In this document: positions 9,903-20,619 of the stretch, piece by piece
How the letters are laid out: every line of letters starts with the position of its first letter
Position numbering within the stretch: the stretch's first letter is position 1
Assembly: GCA_029721435.1 (NCBI GenBank)
Contig: CM056573.1
Span: 193,253,103 to 193,317,102 of the forward strand
Length of the DNA stretch: 64,000 nt
Direction: 5' to 3'
DNA from: Gymnothorax reevesii
Taxonomy: Eukaryota; Chordata; Actinopteri; Anguilliformes; Muraenidae
Notes under the pieces: generated by a model
Databases searched by the model: none
Told to the model about the DNA's origin: nothing
The model's input: the letters and a program-made list of their open reading frames with translations, nothing else
Made by a program: the position numbers and the translations under genes

Positions 9903-10398
9903 TGTGATGTGAATAGAGGCCACTAGATGGCAGAATTTACCTTTCTTTTATTAAGCCCAGACTGGAGCTATGTTTAGACATGTCTTGGGCAAGTCCCCAA
10001 AAATAAAAAAAACGAGGTCTAAATGTGGGTGGGGTCTGCAGGGGAGTATATAAGGAAAAGAATTGAGACAGTAAAAAAAGTAGGAGAAATTGCAAGGAGA
10101 AGGATACATGTGACCTGCCATTTCTGTTCAAGACCTGTGAAGTTTCTTTTGTGGATTTTTTGCCTGTGTTAGAGCATTTTTTTTCCTTACCCAGGACATC
10201 ACCAAGCCACCCCAACAAAAAGGGACTGTAAATATTTCTGTTTTTCTTGTAAATCAATCGTGGTTATTAGTTGTAGGTTAGTATTAGTCTTTGTCTGTTG
10301 ATTAAATGTGTTCAGGTTTTTAAAACTGTTTCTGTCATCCCTTGCTGTTGCTGTTGCTGTTGTGTTGTAAATTGTAATAACAAATTGGGGCCATAACA
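9903..10398 (+). repeat. 5' LTR of element 3
   Basis: 496 bp, TGTGATGTGAATAGAGG to GGGGCCATAACA, preceded by the CCGC duplication. A TATATAAGG box lies near 10047-10055. It is highly similar to the 3' LTR at 15874, though differences by eye (for example a shortened CTG-rich tract near the 3' end of the latter) show that the insertion is not recent. Confidence 0.9.
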
Positions 10399-10519
10399 AA
10401 TTGGGGGCTCAAATCCGGGATAGACCATTGTGTGAGTCATTTATTAAAAATCTAATATTTCAAATTGTAAAATTGTTTTTTGAATTTTCCTATATAAATA
10501 TATTGACAGATCAACAGCA

Positions 10520-12021
10520 ATGGATGATTTCTTGGCATCACCAACCGTAGGGGTTTTGAAGTCTTTTAAAAAGACAGAACTGCTAGAAATTTGCAGACAG
10601 TTAGAGCTGACAGGGGTAAAACCAGCCATGCGAAAAGCAAGACTGGCTAGAGAGATAGTTGAATATTACATTGATGAAAATGTGTTTGCACCAGGAGATC
10701 TGGAACAGTTTCCAGTGGAAAATCCAAATATAGAAATGGAACTTAAATTGAAAATGCTAGAGATTGAAAGGGAGGAAAATGAAAAACAAAGGCAGTTTGA
10801 GTTGGAAAAATTAGCAAGAGAAGAGAAAAAAGAAAGGGAGGAAAAAGAGAAAGGGAGGAAAGAGAAAAAGAAAGGGAGGAAAAAGAGAAACAAAGAGAAT
10901 TTGAGTTAGAAAAATTTGCAAGACAGAGAGATTTTGAATTAGAGAAATTTGATAGAGAAGAAAGACTCCAAATGAAGCAACTAAAAATTAAAATTCAAAC
11001 TGAAAATAAATTTCTGGCTAGCCAGGAGGTAAAATTGGTGCCTCCATTTTCGGAAAAGGATGTTGACAACTATTTCCAGTGTTTTAAAAAGGTAGCAAAG
11101 AGTTGCCAGTGGCCAAAGGAACACTGGCCTCTGATGTTGCAAACTGTCCTCAAGGGTAAAGCTCAACAAGCCTATTCGGCTTTGTCTGCAGATGATTCCT
11201 CTGATTATGAGGTTGTCAAAAAGGTTATTTTGAGAGCTTATGAGTTGGTTCCAGAGGCTTACCGACAGAAATTCAGAGGTCTGAAGAAATCTGAAAATCA
11301 GACTTATGTGGAATTTGCTAATGTGAAGAAGGTTTGCTTTGAGCGCTGGTGTACTTCTATGGAGGTCAAGGATGATTTCAACTCACTAAAAGAGATGGTG
11401 TTAGTTGAAGAATTCAAAAACTGTGTTAAGGATGATGTTAAGACCTACCTTAATGAGAAGCAAGCACTGAATTTGCAATCAGCTGCCAAATTTGCAGATG
11501 AATATGTTCTCTCACACAAGTCTAAATTTCAGTCTAGCAGTAACAATAGATGGTCCCAATTTCAGAAAAAGGGTAACGGTGATACCCAAGATTCCTCACC
11601 CAAAGACAAACACAAATCTGGTGATGGTGCTCAGAAATCCAGTAACAGGTCTGATCAAAGTGTGAAAGCTAACAGTGACAAAAGTGGTCTAGTTTGCAGT
11701 TATTGCAAGAAATCTGGTCATGTTAAAACTAACTGTTGGTTCCTTAAAGCTAAGAAAGAAAAAGAAAAGGATACCAAACCAAATGCCTTTGTGAAAACAA
11801 GGTTAGAAACCCCTGTGATAGATAACCGATCTGCTAAATTGCCTGCTTCTTGTGGGGCTAAAAAGCCTGATACAGCTGACTTCGTGAGGGAGGAATTTCT
11901 TCCATTTGTGTCAGAGGGATTTGTGGCTCTGAATGAGCATACTACTCCTGTCCCCATATATATCCTAAGATACCGGAGCTTCTCAGTCACTTTTGTTGAT
12001 GGACTCTTTGGAGTTACGTGA
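10520..12021 (+). pseudogene. Gag and start of protease of element 3, frameshifted
   Basis: Gag starts at ATG 10520 (MDDFLASPTVG) with a short N-terminal domain, then a long Glu/Lys/Arg-rich, probably coiled-coil segment. In its purine-rich part the first frame ends at 10909, and Gag continues in another frame (from about 10915; first ATG 10972) through a capsid-like region and a CCHC knuckle (CSYCKKSGHVKTNC, about 11695-11737) to 12021. At the protease active site the copy lacks two Gs present in element 2 (CCTAAGGGATACC versus CCTAAGATACC, near 11967). This destroys the DTGA reading and ends the frame at 12021. Gag would bind element RNA and form particles; this copy cannot make a normal Gag-Pol. 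Confidence 0.8.
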
Positions 12022-15000
12022 TGAGACCGCTTCAGGGGATTTCATACTTGTACAAGGTATTGAAGGGAGGATTGTATCCGTACCCCTGCGCTCTATATTC
12101 TTGCAGTCAGATTTAGTTACAGGACAGGTAAAGGTGGGACTTATGTCAAGTCTACCTATAAAGGGTGTTTCTCTGTTGCTAGGCAATGACCTGGCTGGGG
12201 GCAAAGTAGTTCCCCCTGTACATCTTACTTCACAGCCGAGCACTGAAGATGGGGATGAGGACCCATCTCTGTATCCTTCTTGCGCAGTGACTCGTGCTAT
12301 GGCCAAGAAGGCTAAAGAAGAAGATGTTGTGGTGCCGTCCAGCACATTGAATAGTCAGGACTCAGGTGGTTCGCCTCATGACTCTGATTGGCCTAGTATG
12401 GTTTCTCCATTTGAGAACTTATCAGACACTTTTATCAGTTCATTGTTCAGCCAGCCAGAGGGGTTTGGTGATTCTGATGTGTCTGGAGACTTGTCTCTGT
12501 CCAGAAAGCGGTTGATTGAGGAGCAAACTAATGATCCTGAAATTTGTGTACTAAAGAGGAGAGTCCTTCTTGATAAAGAAATAGACGCAGTTCCAGTTGG
12601 GTATTATCTCAAGGATGGTGTGTTGATGCGGAAGTGGCGCCCTCCTGATATCCCTGCCAATGCAGATTGGGCAGTGGTCAGGCAAATTGTTGTTCCGAAG
12701 GTCTACAGGAATGAGATCTTAACAATGGCTCATAGTTTACCTTTAGGAGGTCATCTTGGTGTTAACAAGACTGTTGATAAGATCATGAAACACTTTTTTT
12801 GGCCTGGGCTTCGGAAAGACGTTTCCAACTTTTGCAAAACCTGTCACACTTGTCAGGTAGTTGGAAAACACCAGTTAGACCCACCTGTAGCTCCATTGCA
12901 GCCTATCCTACCATTTGGGGAGCGGTTCTCTAAGGTCATTGTTGATTGTGTTGGTCCATTACCCAAGACTAGATCTGGAAATCAGTATTTGTTGACAATC
13001 ATGTGTGCATCTACCAGATTCCCTGAAGCCATACCTCTACGTAACATCAAGGCAACTGCAATCTCGAAGGCTTTGATAAAGTTCTTCATGTTGTTTGGCC
13101 TTCCCAGGGAAATTCAGTCAGACCAAGGTAGCAATTTCACTTCAGGATTGTTTCAGCAGGTTGTGTATGAACTAGGTGCAAAGCAGATTCTTTCTAGTGC
13201 CTATCATCCAGAAAGTCAGGGTGCCTTAGAGCGGTTTCATTCCACTCTCAAGACAATGATGAGGACTTATTGTTATGACCATGAGAAAGACTGGGATGAA
13301 GGTGTTCATTTGCTGTTGTTTGCAGCTAGAGAAGCAGTGCAGGAGTCTACTGGATTCAGTCCATTTGAGCTAGTGTTTGGTCATGAAGTGAGAGGACCTT
13401 TGCTATTATAGAGTGAACAATGGCAAGAGGAGGAGCCCCACATCAGTCTGTTAGACTATGTTAGCAAGTTCAAGGAAAGAGTGTGTGCAGTTTGTGACCT
13501 AGCCAAAGAGAACTTGAAATCAAGTCAGGGAAAAATGAAAACTTAGTATGATCATAAGGCTAGAAGCCATGAGTTTAAACCAGGAGATAAGGTTCTTGTG
13601 TTGTTTCCCTTGCAGTCCAGTCCATTGCAGGCTAGATTTCATGGTCCTTATGAAAAACTCAATGATCTCAATTACATGGTGAAGATTCCAGATAGGAGAA
13701 AACCAACACAATTGTCTCACATTAACATGCTGAAGCCTTATCATGACAGAAATGCTTGGGTTGCTGTTGTCACTTCATATTCTCCTATGGCCGAGATTTG
13801 TGAAGATGAGGGGGAGTTTCAAGATGATGAACCTAGAATTAAAGCTGAAGTTCTTTCATGTAAATTGTCAAATTCTTGATGTTGCAAAATCTTGATGTAA
13901 AACTCCAGCACTTAGAACCCTCACAGAGAGATCAGTTTGAGAGGTTGATCAAGAAATATGAGGATCTGTTTCCTGATGTTCCAAAGAGAGTTTCTATAGC
14001 CTCTCATGATGTAGATGTTGGTGATGCCAAACCGATAAAACAGCATCCGTACCGGATGAATCCTGAAAAGAGAAAGATTGCTGAGAAAGAGGTTGAGTAC
14101 ATGTTAGAAGATGATATTATCAGACCCTCCAACTCAGATTGGAGTTCACCCTGTGTACTAGTTCCAAAACCTGATGGAAGTACTAGATTCTGTACAGATT
14201 ATCGCAAAGTCAATGCTGTAACTAGAACTGATGTGTTTCCAATACCTAGGATTGATGATTGTATTGACAGAGTAGGGCACGCAAAGTTTCTGACCAAGAT
14301 TGATTTATTGAAGGGTTATTGGTGTGTGCCTTTAACTGAGAGGGCCAAGAGCATCTCTGCTTTTGCCACACCATCTGGATTGTACCAGTATTGAAGTCCT
14401 ACCCTTTGGCATCGCCGGATAGCCACACATGGGTGCATAGATCGATGACCTGATCACATGGAGTGACTCCTGGGAAGAACATCTAAAAGATGTAGAGACG
14501 TTGTTGCAGCGCCTGACCCAGGCTAACCTGACTGTTAACCTGAACAAGAATGATTTTGGTTGTGCTACTGTCACCTATCTTGGCTACGTCATAGGCCAGG
14601 GTAAGGTGGCACCCATAAATGCTAAAGTCCAAGCCATCATGGACTTTCCAGTCCCCAACAACAAAAAAGCTTTGCGTCGCTTTCTTGGAATGATCGGGTA
14701 CTACCGCAAGTTCTGCAAGAACTTTGCTGAGATTGCTCTCAGTCTAACTAACCAACTGAAGAAAGGCGTAAAGTTCACTTGGGATGATGCATGCCAGAGA
14801 GCCTTCGATCGCCTGAAGTCTCTGCTGTGTCATTTCCCCGTGCTCAAATCTCCTGACTTCAACAAACCGTTCTCCATCGCGGTCGATGCTAGCGACCAAG
14901 CTTGTGGATCTGTGCTCCTACAGAGAAGTGACTCTGATGACATTGAGCATCCCGTGGCTTACTTCTCCAGGAAGTTCAATCGCCATCAAAGGAACTATTC

Positions 15001-15087
15001 CACAATAGAGAAGGAGTTGTTGGCTCTGGTTCTTTCTTTACAACACTTTGAGGTCTATGTTTGTACAGGGAAAAAGCCACTGATTGT
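11993..15087 (+). pseudogene. Protease-integrase-RT-RNase H of element 3, multiply broken
   Basis: After the protease frameshift, the frame 11993-13411 covers the rest of protease and the integrase zinc domain (TGG Trp kept where element 2 has TAG) and D,D,E core. A stop follows at 13409-13411 and another TAG near 13545, and there is a frameshift near 13878. RT runs 13876-14394; a single added base near 14392 and a deletion of about 45 bp near 14412 remove the region before the active site. The YIDD tyrosine codon reads TAG (near 14439). RT/RNase H then runs open from 14501 to the solo LTR at 15088. Order is again integrase before RT. The copy is non-autonomous. Confidence 0.8.
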
Positions 15088-15575
15088 TGTTATGGCCCCA
15101 ATTTGTTATTACAATCTACAACACAACAGCAACAGCAAGGGATGACAGACACAGTTTTAAAAACTTAAACACATTTAATTTTTAAACAAAGACAATAACG
15201 ACTAAACTAATATTCTGACCAAGTTTGAATATAAAAAACAGAAATATTTACAGTTTCCTGGTGATGTGCTGGGTGAGGAAAAAGGATCAAACACAGACAA
15301 AAATCCAAAAAAGAAACTTTACAGGTCTTGAACAGAATGACAGGTCTGGTCACACGTATCCTTCTTCTTGCAATTTCTCCTACTACTTTACTGTCTCAGT
15401 TCTTTGCCTTATATACTCTTTTGCAGACCCCACCCACATTTAGACCTCTTTTTTTTTTCATTTTCGGGGACTTGCCCCAGACATGTCCAGGACATGTCTA
15501 AACATAGCTCCAGTCTGAGCTCAATAAAAAAAAAAAGGTAAATACTGCCATCCAGTGGCCTATATTCACATTACA
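15088..15575 (-). mobile_element. Solo LTR inserted in the RNase H region of element 3
   Basis: On the plus strand it begins TGTTATGGCCCC and ends CACATTACA; reversed, it is an LTR of the same family as those at 9244 and 9903. The host sequence is duplicated on both sides: TTGT at 15084-15087 and 15576-15579, while element 2 has a single ATTGTGTACACTG at this site. No internal coding sequence is left, so it is a recombined solo LTR, 488 bp long, antisense to its host. Confidence 0.9.
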
Positions 15576-15735
15576 TTGTGTACACTGACCACAATCCGTT
15601 GATGTTTTTGAGTAAGATGAAAAACAAGAATCGGAGATTGTTGAATTGGAGTTTGATTTTACAGGAGTTTGACTTGGAAATTAAGCATGTAAAGGGTACA
15701 GACAATGTAATTGCTGATTGCTTATCCCGTGTTTG
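15576..15735 (+). pseudogene. C-terminal RNase H tail of element 3 beyond the solo LTR
   Basis: The host frame resumes with VYTDHNPLMFLSK and ends DCLSRV at about 15735, matching the end of element 2's polyprotein. It was separated from the rest by the solo LTR insertion. Confidence 0.8.
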
Positions 15736-15873
15736 AATGTATATATATATATCATGTGTTTATTTGAATATTTTATGATATGTATATATAGACAAGTGTC
15801 CACTTAACCATTTTGTATTGAAAAGAAAAATTTTGCCTTTATGAGTCAAAATTTTTCCCTTTTGGAATGGAGG

Positions 15874-16365
15874 TGTGGTGTGAATAGAGGCCACCAGATA
15901 GCAGAATTTACCTTTCTTTTATTAAGCCCAGACTGGAGCTATGTTTAGACATGTCCTGGACATGTCTTGGGCAAGTCCCCGAAAATTAAAAAAAAAGAGG
16001 TCTAAATGTGGGTGGGGTCTGCAGGGGAGTATATAAGGAAAAGAATTGAGACAGTTAATAAAGTAGGAGAAATTGCAACGAGACGGATACATGTGACCAG
16101 ACCTGTCATTTCTGTTCAAGACCTGTGAAGTTTCTTTTGTGGATTTTTTGCCTGTGTTAGAGCTTTTTTTTTTTCCTTTCCCAGGACATCACCAAGCCAC
16201 CCCAACAAAAAGGGACTGTAAATATTTCTGTTTTTCTTGTAAATCAATCGTGGTTATTAGTTGTAGGTTAGTATTAGTCTTTGTCTATTGATTAAATGTG
16301 TTCAAGTTTTTAAAACTGTTTCTGTCATCCCTATTAAATTGTAATAACAAATTGGGGCCATAACA
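15874..16365 (+). repeat. 3' LTR of element 3
   Basis: TGTGGTGTGAATAGAGG to GGGGCCATAACA, preceded by the purine tract GGAATGGAGG and followed by the CCGC target duplication. About 492 bp. Confidence 0.9.
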
Positions 16366-16667
16366 CCGCGAATACACTGTTAATAATAAACGAATAAACT
16401 TAAGCCTTTTTTGACAAGTAATTTAATTGGCACCTTTTTGCCAGTTATTTTAACTGTAATTTCACAATAAGTTTACCTCAGAGTTCAGTGCATGTTCAGT
16501 GTAAACCACGGTAAAATGCGCGCAGGACTCCACTTACAGTAAAAAAAAGGAGACAATGCGTTAATTTAACGGTTAAATTCAGTCCGTTTATAACCGCTTA
16601 GGAAAGCCTAACTTGATTTTGTTGCTTTTTGCGACTGCTTTAGTCCATGGTGCAAACCAGCTTGTCC
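16366..16667. other. Non-coding stretch, nothing recognised
   Basis: AT-rich sequence between the third gypsy element and the nested inverted repeats. No convincing ORF, RNA gene or repeat was seen. Confidence 0.5.
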
Positions 16668-17363
16668 GGTATTGATGGTATTCGATCCGCGTCATCAACG
16701 GTCAATGCGGCCATATTGTTGACATCCCCACTAATATTCCTGACTACACTCCATCGAGAGGCTCTTATCTCACATTCTTTAGCGATCGTATCAACCCTGT
16801 TTGGGTCAACATGGTTTGCTGTGTGGTTCACGGCTGTTCTAATGACAGCAAAAAAAAAAAAAAAAAAAAAAACGCGTTAGATTTCTTTGCAATACCCACG
16901 GAGAGGAAAAGAGAGGGGAGAGACAGAGGAGTTGAGCCAGCGGAAGAGAGACCTGTGACTCGCTAGTATCAATAGGAGAGACTTCAGGCTACTCCTTACA
17001 GCAAAGTCTGTTCCAATCATTTTACCTCAGGTAACGTTGGAGTTAGATAAGTCACTTTCCCCAGTAAAGTGTGTGCATGACATTTAATCACTGGTAAACG
17101 GTTTTATTAGTCAGAGATCGTTTTGTCAGACAGTGAATGTTGCTTGATGTGATAAATGATGCAAGGTGCTGCTATCGGCGCCTGACATCGTTCTTGTAGG
17201 AGGCGACATCAAGACAGCTGATATGACAGTCGATATAATTGACTTAAGAGATTCACAGTGAGCTACTGTTGAATGGAGTTAATGGCTGCATCCAAAAGCG
17301 CCAAAATTAAATCCTCGTTCTGTAGCTACACTGGCAAAACGTCGGTTTTTGCATCAGCATTAA

Positions 17364-18178
17364 AGTGCCAGTAAATACCTTGCATGTCTTCAATGATATC
17401 TCAATTGTGACAACATATAAAAATGGTATCAGTAGGTAGGGAAATCATTCATCTTCACATGGATATGTTCTACAAGTTTTTACGACATTGAAAAATATGG
17501 ATTTTGAACCCTCAAACTGTCGCGCGAGCGAAAATGTGATGTCATTAGAGTGAGTTCCCTTTCTTGTGTAACACGTGACGTGTGACGTAGCACACACAAC
17601 AGCAATGGTGGAAAGAATCAAGTTGACAGCCTCGGAGAGAAAACGCCGGAAAATTGCCCTTGATGCCAAAAGAAGACGATCCCTAGTATATATTGGGAGT
17701 GCTATTGATCGGTGGAAGAGTCTGAGAGAGCGATTGGGCATTGACAATGATGAGTTGGCTTTAACTTTGATAGATTAGTAAGTTGAAATACCGTGTTGGT
17801 TTTTCTTAGCAACATTTCTCGCGCTACTCGAGTTCATAAAAGTATACAACGTAAATGGTAGTGTGCCTCGAATGGGGGAATTATGTTTTGCTTATCGTGT
17901 TTGCCTCCACATTCTCCAAAAAAGTTCCTGTCTGTCTTCTTTTTTGTCCGCGCGACGCCTTCTTTGTTTACAGTGCGCGATTTCGACCCACAATGCTTTG
18001 CGCAGTAAATAATCTAGCCGATTTTTAGACCGGGAAACCCTTTTTTGAAAAATTGCATTTCCTAAGGTTATTTTTGATCAAATATTTTTTTATAATTTTT
18101 TTTGGGCCATATTACAGATAGCTTGACTTTTGGAATTTTTTTAAAAAAACACATGCAAGGTATTTACTGGCACTTTAA
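17364..18178 (+). mobile_element. Inner TIR element bounded by TTAA
   Basis: The ends TTAAAGTGCCAGTAAATACC and its reverse complement are nearly perfect over about 28 bp. TTAA at both outer edges would fit a piggyBac-type target site, though the termini do not otherwise prove that superfamily. The element is about 815 bp and carries only a short ORF, so it would be non-autonomous. A GC-skewed ACGTGACGTGTGACGTAGC motif lies just before the ORF. Confidence 0.55.
17605..17777 (+). CDS. Short basic ORF ending at a splice-donor consensus, possible transposase first exon
   Basis: From the ATG at 17605 (MVERIKLTASERK) the frame encodes about 57 residues: a Lys/Arg-rich helix, then SAIDRWKSLRERLG and DNDELALTLID. 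At 17778 the sequence reads GTAAGT directly after GATTA, a strong donor consensus, so the visible stop at 17776-17778 may not be used. The pattern resembles N-terminal segments of uncharacterised fish transposon proteins in my memory, but I cannot name the family. An upstream in-frame ATG at 17575 is also possible. Confidence 0.35.
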
Positions 18179-18713
18179 GATTTTGTATTTGTGTCTTAAG
18201 ACGCCATAAAATGCCCGATTAGCTCTCTCTTATTTTACAACAGAAATAGCCAGTTAAGACGCCATAAAATTCCCGGTTAAGACAGAATTACAAGATCTTA
18301 ATGCGGACACAAAATCCAACGTTTTGGACCAAACGCAAGTTTACAGAACGAGGATTTAATTCAGGCACTTTGGGAGGCAGCCAATGTTAGCTTAGTTATA
18401 TGAAATTGTTATACGACTCCTTACGCCTTCAGCTCCTGCGCCATGTAGGCATACACTGTCAGGATTAAATACTGGAAAATATCGGGGTAATCCACGGCTG
18501 GCAGATAGATATATCTCGGCTAAATGCTGCTGAGTCAAATTTATATGGATCGACGCCAGTCAAACAAGTTTTCTCATCGTAGCGCGATGAGGATGCCATG
18601 ACGGCTCGTTTAACTCAATTGAAATCTTCGCTCTGCTCCTCAGCGGCATTTCAACAATATGGCCGCATCGAATTTTGATGACGCGCATCGAATACCATCA
18701 ATACACGAGTGTA

Positions 18714-19180
18714 TTTGAATGGAAATGTAATGTGACGAGACTGGAAATTTTGTCCCATGTCAGCGAAAATCCATTACATAAAATCCGGTATATCCAATGT
18801 TTATTTAATCGAAAAACAGCACCGAAATAAACGGGACTTGAGCTGTTGTCCGGCTTGAGCGATTTTCCGTTTTATACGAGGAGGGTTTAGGCTTTATTCA
18901 ATAAATATAGAATAGCCTACGTCACCACTCTAGTTCTTTATATCTCTGTGCGAATACCTATTAAAGTTGGTGATGTATGCAATAGGCCTATTTTTTGTCA
19001 CGCTCTCCTCCCATTGCTGAAAATGAAGTGGATGAGCCAGAGCTGTTATGCAACGTGAGTATTTAGTAACGCTAAGCCCGCTAGAAGCCACAGGGGTCTC
19101 ATGTTTGTCTTCTTCTAAAAACAAGGCAATCAGAGATAGCAGACCTGGCCCCAGCCACGGGCTGACAGACAGACTGACAG

Positions 19181-19182
<2 letters not shown>
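18714..19182. other. Non-coding stretch, nothing recognised
   Basis: Unique-looking AT-rich sequence between the nested inverted repeats and a CA microsatellite. No supported gene was found. Confidence 0.45.

Positions 19183-19231
<49 letters not shown>
19183..19231. repeat. (CA)n microsatellite
   Basis: About 24 uninterrupted CA dinucleotides. The short ORFs around it on both strands (Thr/His or Cys/Val repeats) are artefacts of the repeat. Confidence 0.95.
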
Positions 19232-19233
<2 letters not shown>

Positions 19234-19324
19234 ATCATTGCTTAACTTGGCCCCCTAGGGGAGGGGCCAGGTAATCACACCTCCCGCTCAATATGTTGCT
19301 AACAAAAGACATAAAAGATGTAAC

Positions 19325-20362
19325 TCACGCCGGCGCAGATAGGATGCAGTGATCAGAAAACGGGTTACTGGTATTTATCATGTATACAGGGATATGAATA
19401 ACCGGGGTTCTCTCTGTTCCATGTAAACATCTTATCCCGGTTATGCTCAAAGCCGGGATAAGCTTCAAAACCGGGATACTAAAGACCTTGTAAACGCAGT
19501 TAGTGTCATCCCGATTTTGAAGATAAAAACTCAAAGCCTCCAAACCTCCATCATGTGGTATGTTAGTGTACAGGCTAGCAATGTCAAATGTCACTAAGAA
19601 AACATTCTTGGATAAATCAGACAATCCAGAAATCTTGTTGATAAAATTATTGGAATCCCTAATATATGATGATAAGGTATGGACAAAGGGTTTAATAAAA
19701 AAGTCAACAAACTCCGAAAGAGGGGCCAATAGAGAATCAGTCTGGGCCACTAAAGGGCGGCCTGGAGGATCAGACAGGGATTTATGTATTTTAGGTAACG
19801 TATAAAACACAGGACAGATAGGATGCTGACAACACAAGAAATCATGTTCAGCCTTAGTAATCCAACCGCTCTGTCTGGCAGATACCAAATATGTGCACAC
19901 TTCTTGTTGAAAAGAGCAAGTGGGGTCAATATTAAGTTTTCTATAAAATTGTGTGTTCACCAGTTGGGAAAGGATTTCAAGTTCATATTTATATGCATCC
20001 TGAATACAAGTCGCTCCACCCTTATCCGTAGGTTTAATTACAATATCTTTGTCATTCATCAATTCATTCAAAGCTGTTCTTTCATTAACCGTCAGATTAT
20101 TGGGAACATGACGAGGTACACTGCTCATTTCCATGATGTCTTGTTCAACTATTCTGCAAAATGTATTGATCGATGCATTTGTAGTATTAGGGCAAACAGT
20201 ACTCTTTGATCTACACGGGGTGGAAGGTATTCCAGCAGCCACGTCCGTATTTTTGGAAAAGAAATGTCTCAGTTTAATCTGTCTGAAGCATTTGAATAAA
20301 TCCACCTTCAAGCCAAACGTATACTGAGCAACAAAAGAAACACAAGTTAGCCAGTTAGTCAA
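19325..20362 (-). pseudogene. Penelope-like reverse transcriptase, N-terminal half
   Basis: This 345-codon frame begins inside a MITE (MTNWLTCVSFVAQ is not element protein). Real homology runs from FGLKVDLFKCFRQIK (about 20320) to the end of motif A near 19505. The last residues (VYKVFSIPVLK and on) come from an unrelated palindromic repeat. The LPKIHK and SLYTNIPH motifs set Penelope-like RTs apart from LINE and LTR RTs. The catalytic YADD region is missing. Confidence 0.75.
19370..19500. repeat. Palindromic CCCGG-rich repeat fragment
   Basis: The segment contains several inverted AACCGGG/CCCGGTT words, for example ATAACCGGGG with CCCGGTTATG, and GCCGGGATAAG. It forms the left border of the Penelope-like element and is probably a fragment of a small dispersed DNA element. 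Its full ends were not defined. Confidence 0.35.
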
Positions 20363-20533
20363 TGTACTCTTATGGTTACTCAGTCAAAGTGACTGCAGAA
20401 TAAAGAAAAGTTTGATGAAACCAGTGTAAATGTGCATGCGCTAGTAATAAATTTGCTTTTCCAAAATAATTACGGGCAAAGTTTTTTTCCAGTCTGCCTT
20501 TAATTAACTTGCGTTTCTTTTGTTGTTCAATAT
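20321..20533. mobile_element. MITE of about 213 bp inside the Penelope-like element
   Basis: Inverted ends of about 29 bp: TACTGAGCAACAAAAGAAAC at 20322 and its reverse complement ending near 20531 (GTTTCTTTTGTTGTTCAATA). It interrupts the Penelope frame between FVPTCGVDI and FGLKVDLF. Flanking TA/ATA bases would fit a Tc1/mariner-type target site. No coding capacity. Confidence 0.7.
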
Positions 20534-20619
20534 ATCAACGCCACAGGTGGGTACAAATGATAGACCTTTCGACAGAAGAGATATCTGGTCATTGGATAAT
20601 TCCTTGGAGGAAATATTAA

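Larger units (their letters stand above)
9903..16365 (+). mobile_element. Complete but decayed Gmr1-like Ty3/gypsy element with two LTRs
   Basis: 5' LTR 9903-10398, gag-pol about 10520-15735, 3' LTR 15874-16365. The bases CCGC occur directly before (9899-9902) and directly after (16366-16369) the element, a 4-bp target duplication. The leader after the 5' LTR begins AATTGGGGGCTCAAATCC, a candidate primer-binding site; the tRNA was not assigned. The internal region carries several frameshifts and stops and an inverted solo LTR at 15088-15575. Removing that insert leaves about 5.97 kb. Confidence 0.9.
16668..18713. mobile_element. Nested inverted-repeat (DNA transposon-like) structure
   Basis: Three pairs of inverted repeats share one centre. 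Outer: about 16668-16724 (GTATTGATGGTATTCGATCC...) with 18657-18713 (ending CGAATACCATCAATAC). Middle: about 17283-17323 (TGGCTGCATCCAAAAGCGCC...) with 18342-18384. Inner: 17364-17391 with 18150-18178 (TTAAAGTGCC...GGCACTTTAA). Gaps between pairs differ in length and sequence left and right, so this is not one simple long TIR. The easiest reading is DNA transposons inserted into one another. A poly-A run (16851-16872) lies in the left arm. Superfamilies were not assigned, except that the inner pair is bounded by TTAA. Confidence 0.6.

Noticed and set aside
19048..19245. ORFs with His/Thr or Cys/Val repeats
   Set aside because: They are translations of the (CA)n microsatellite.
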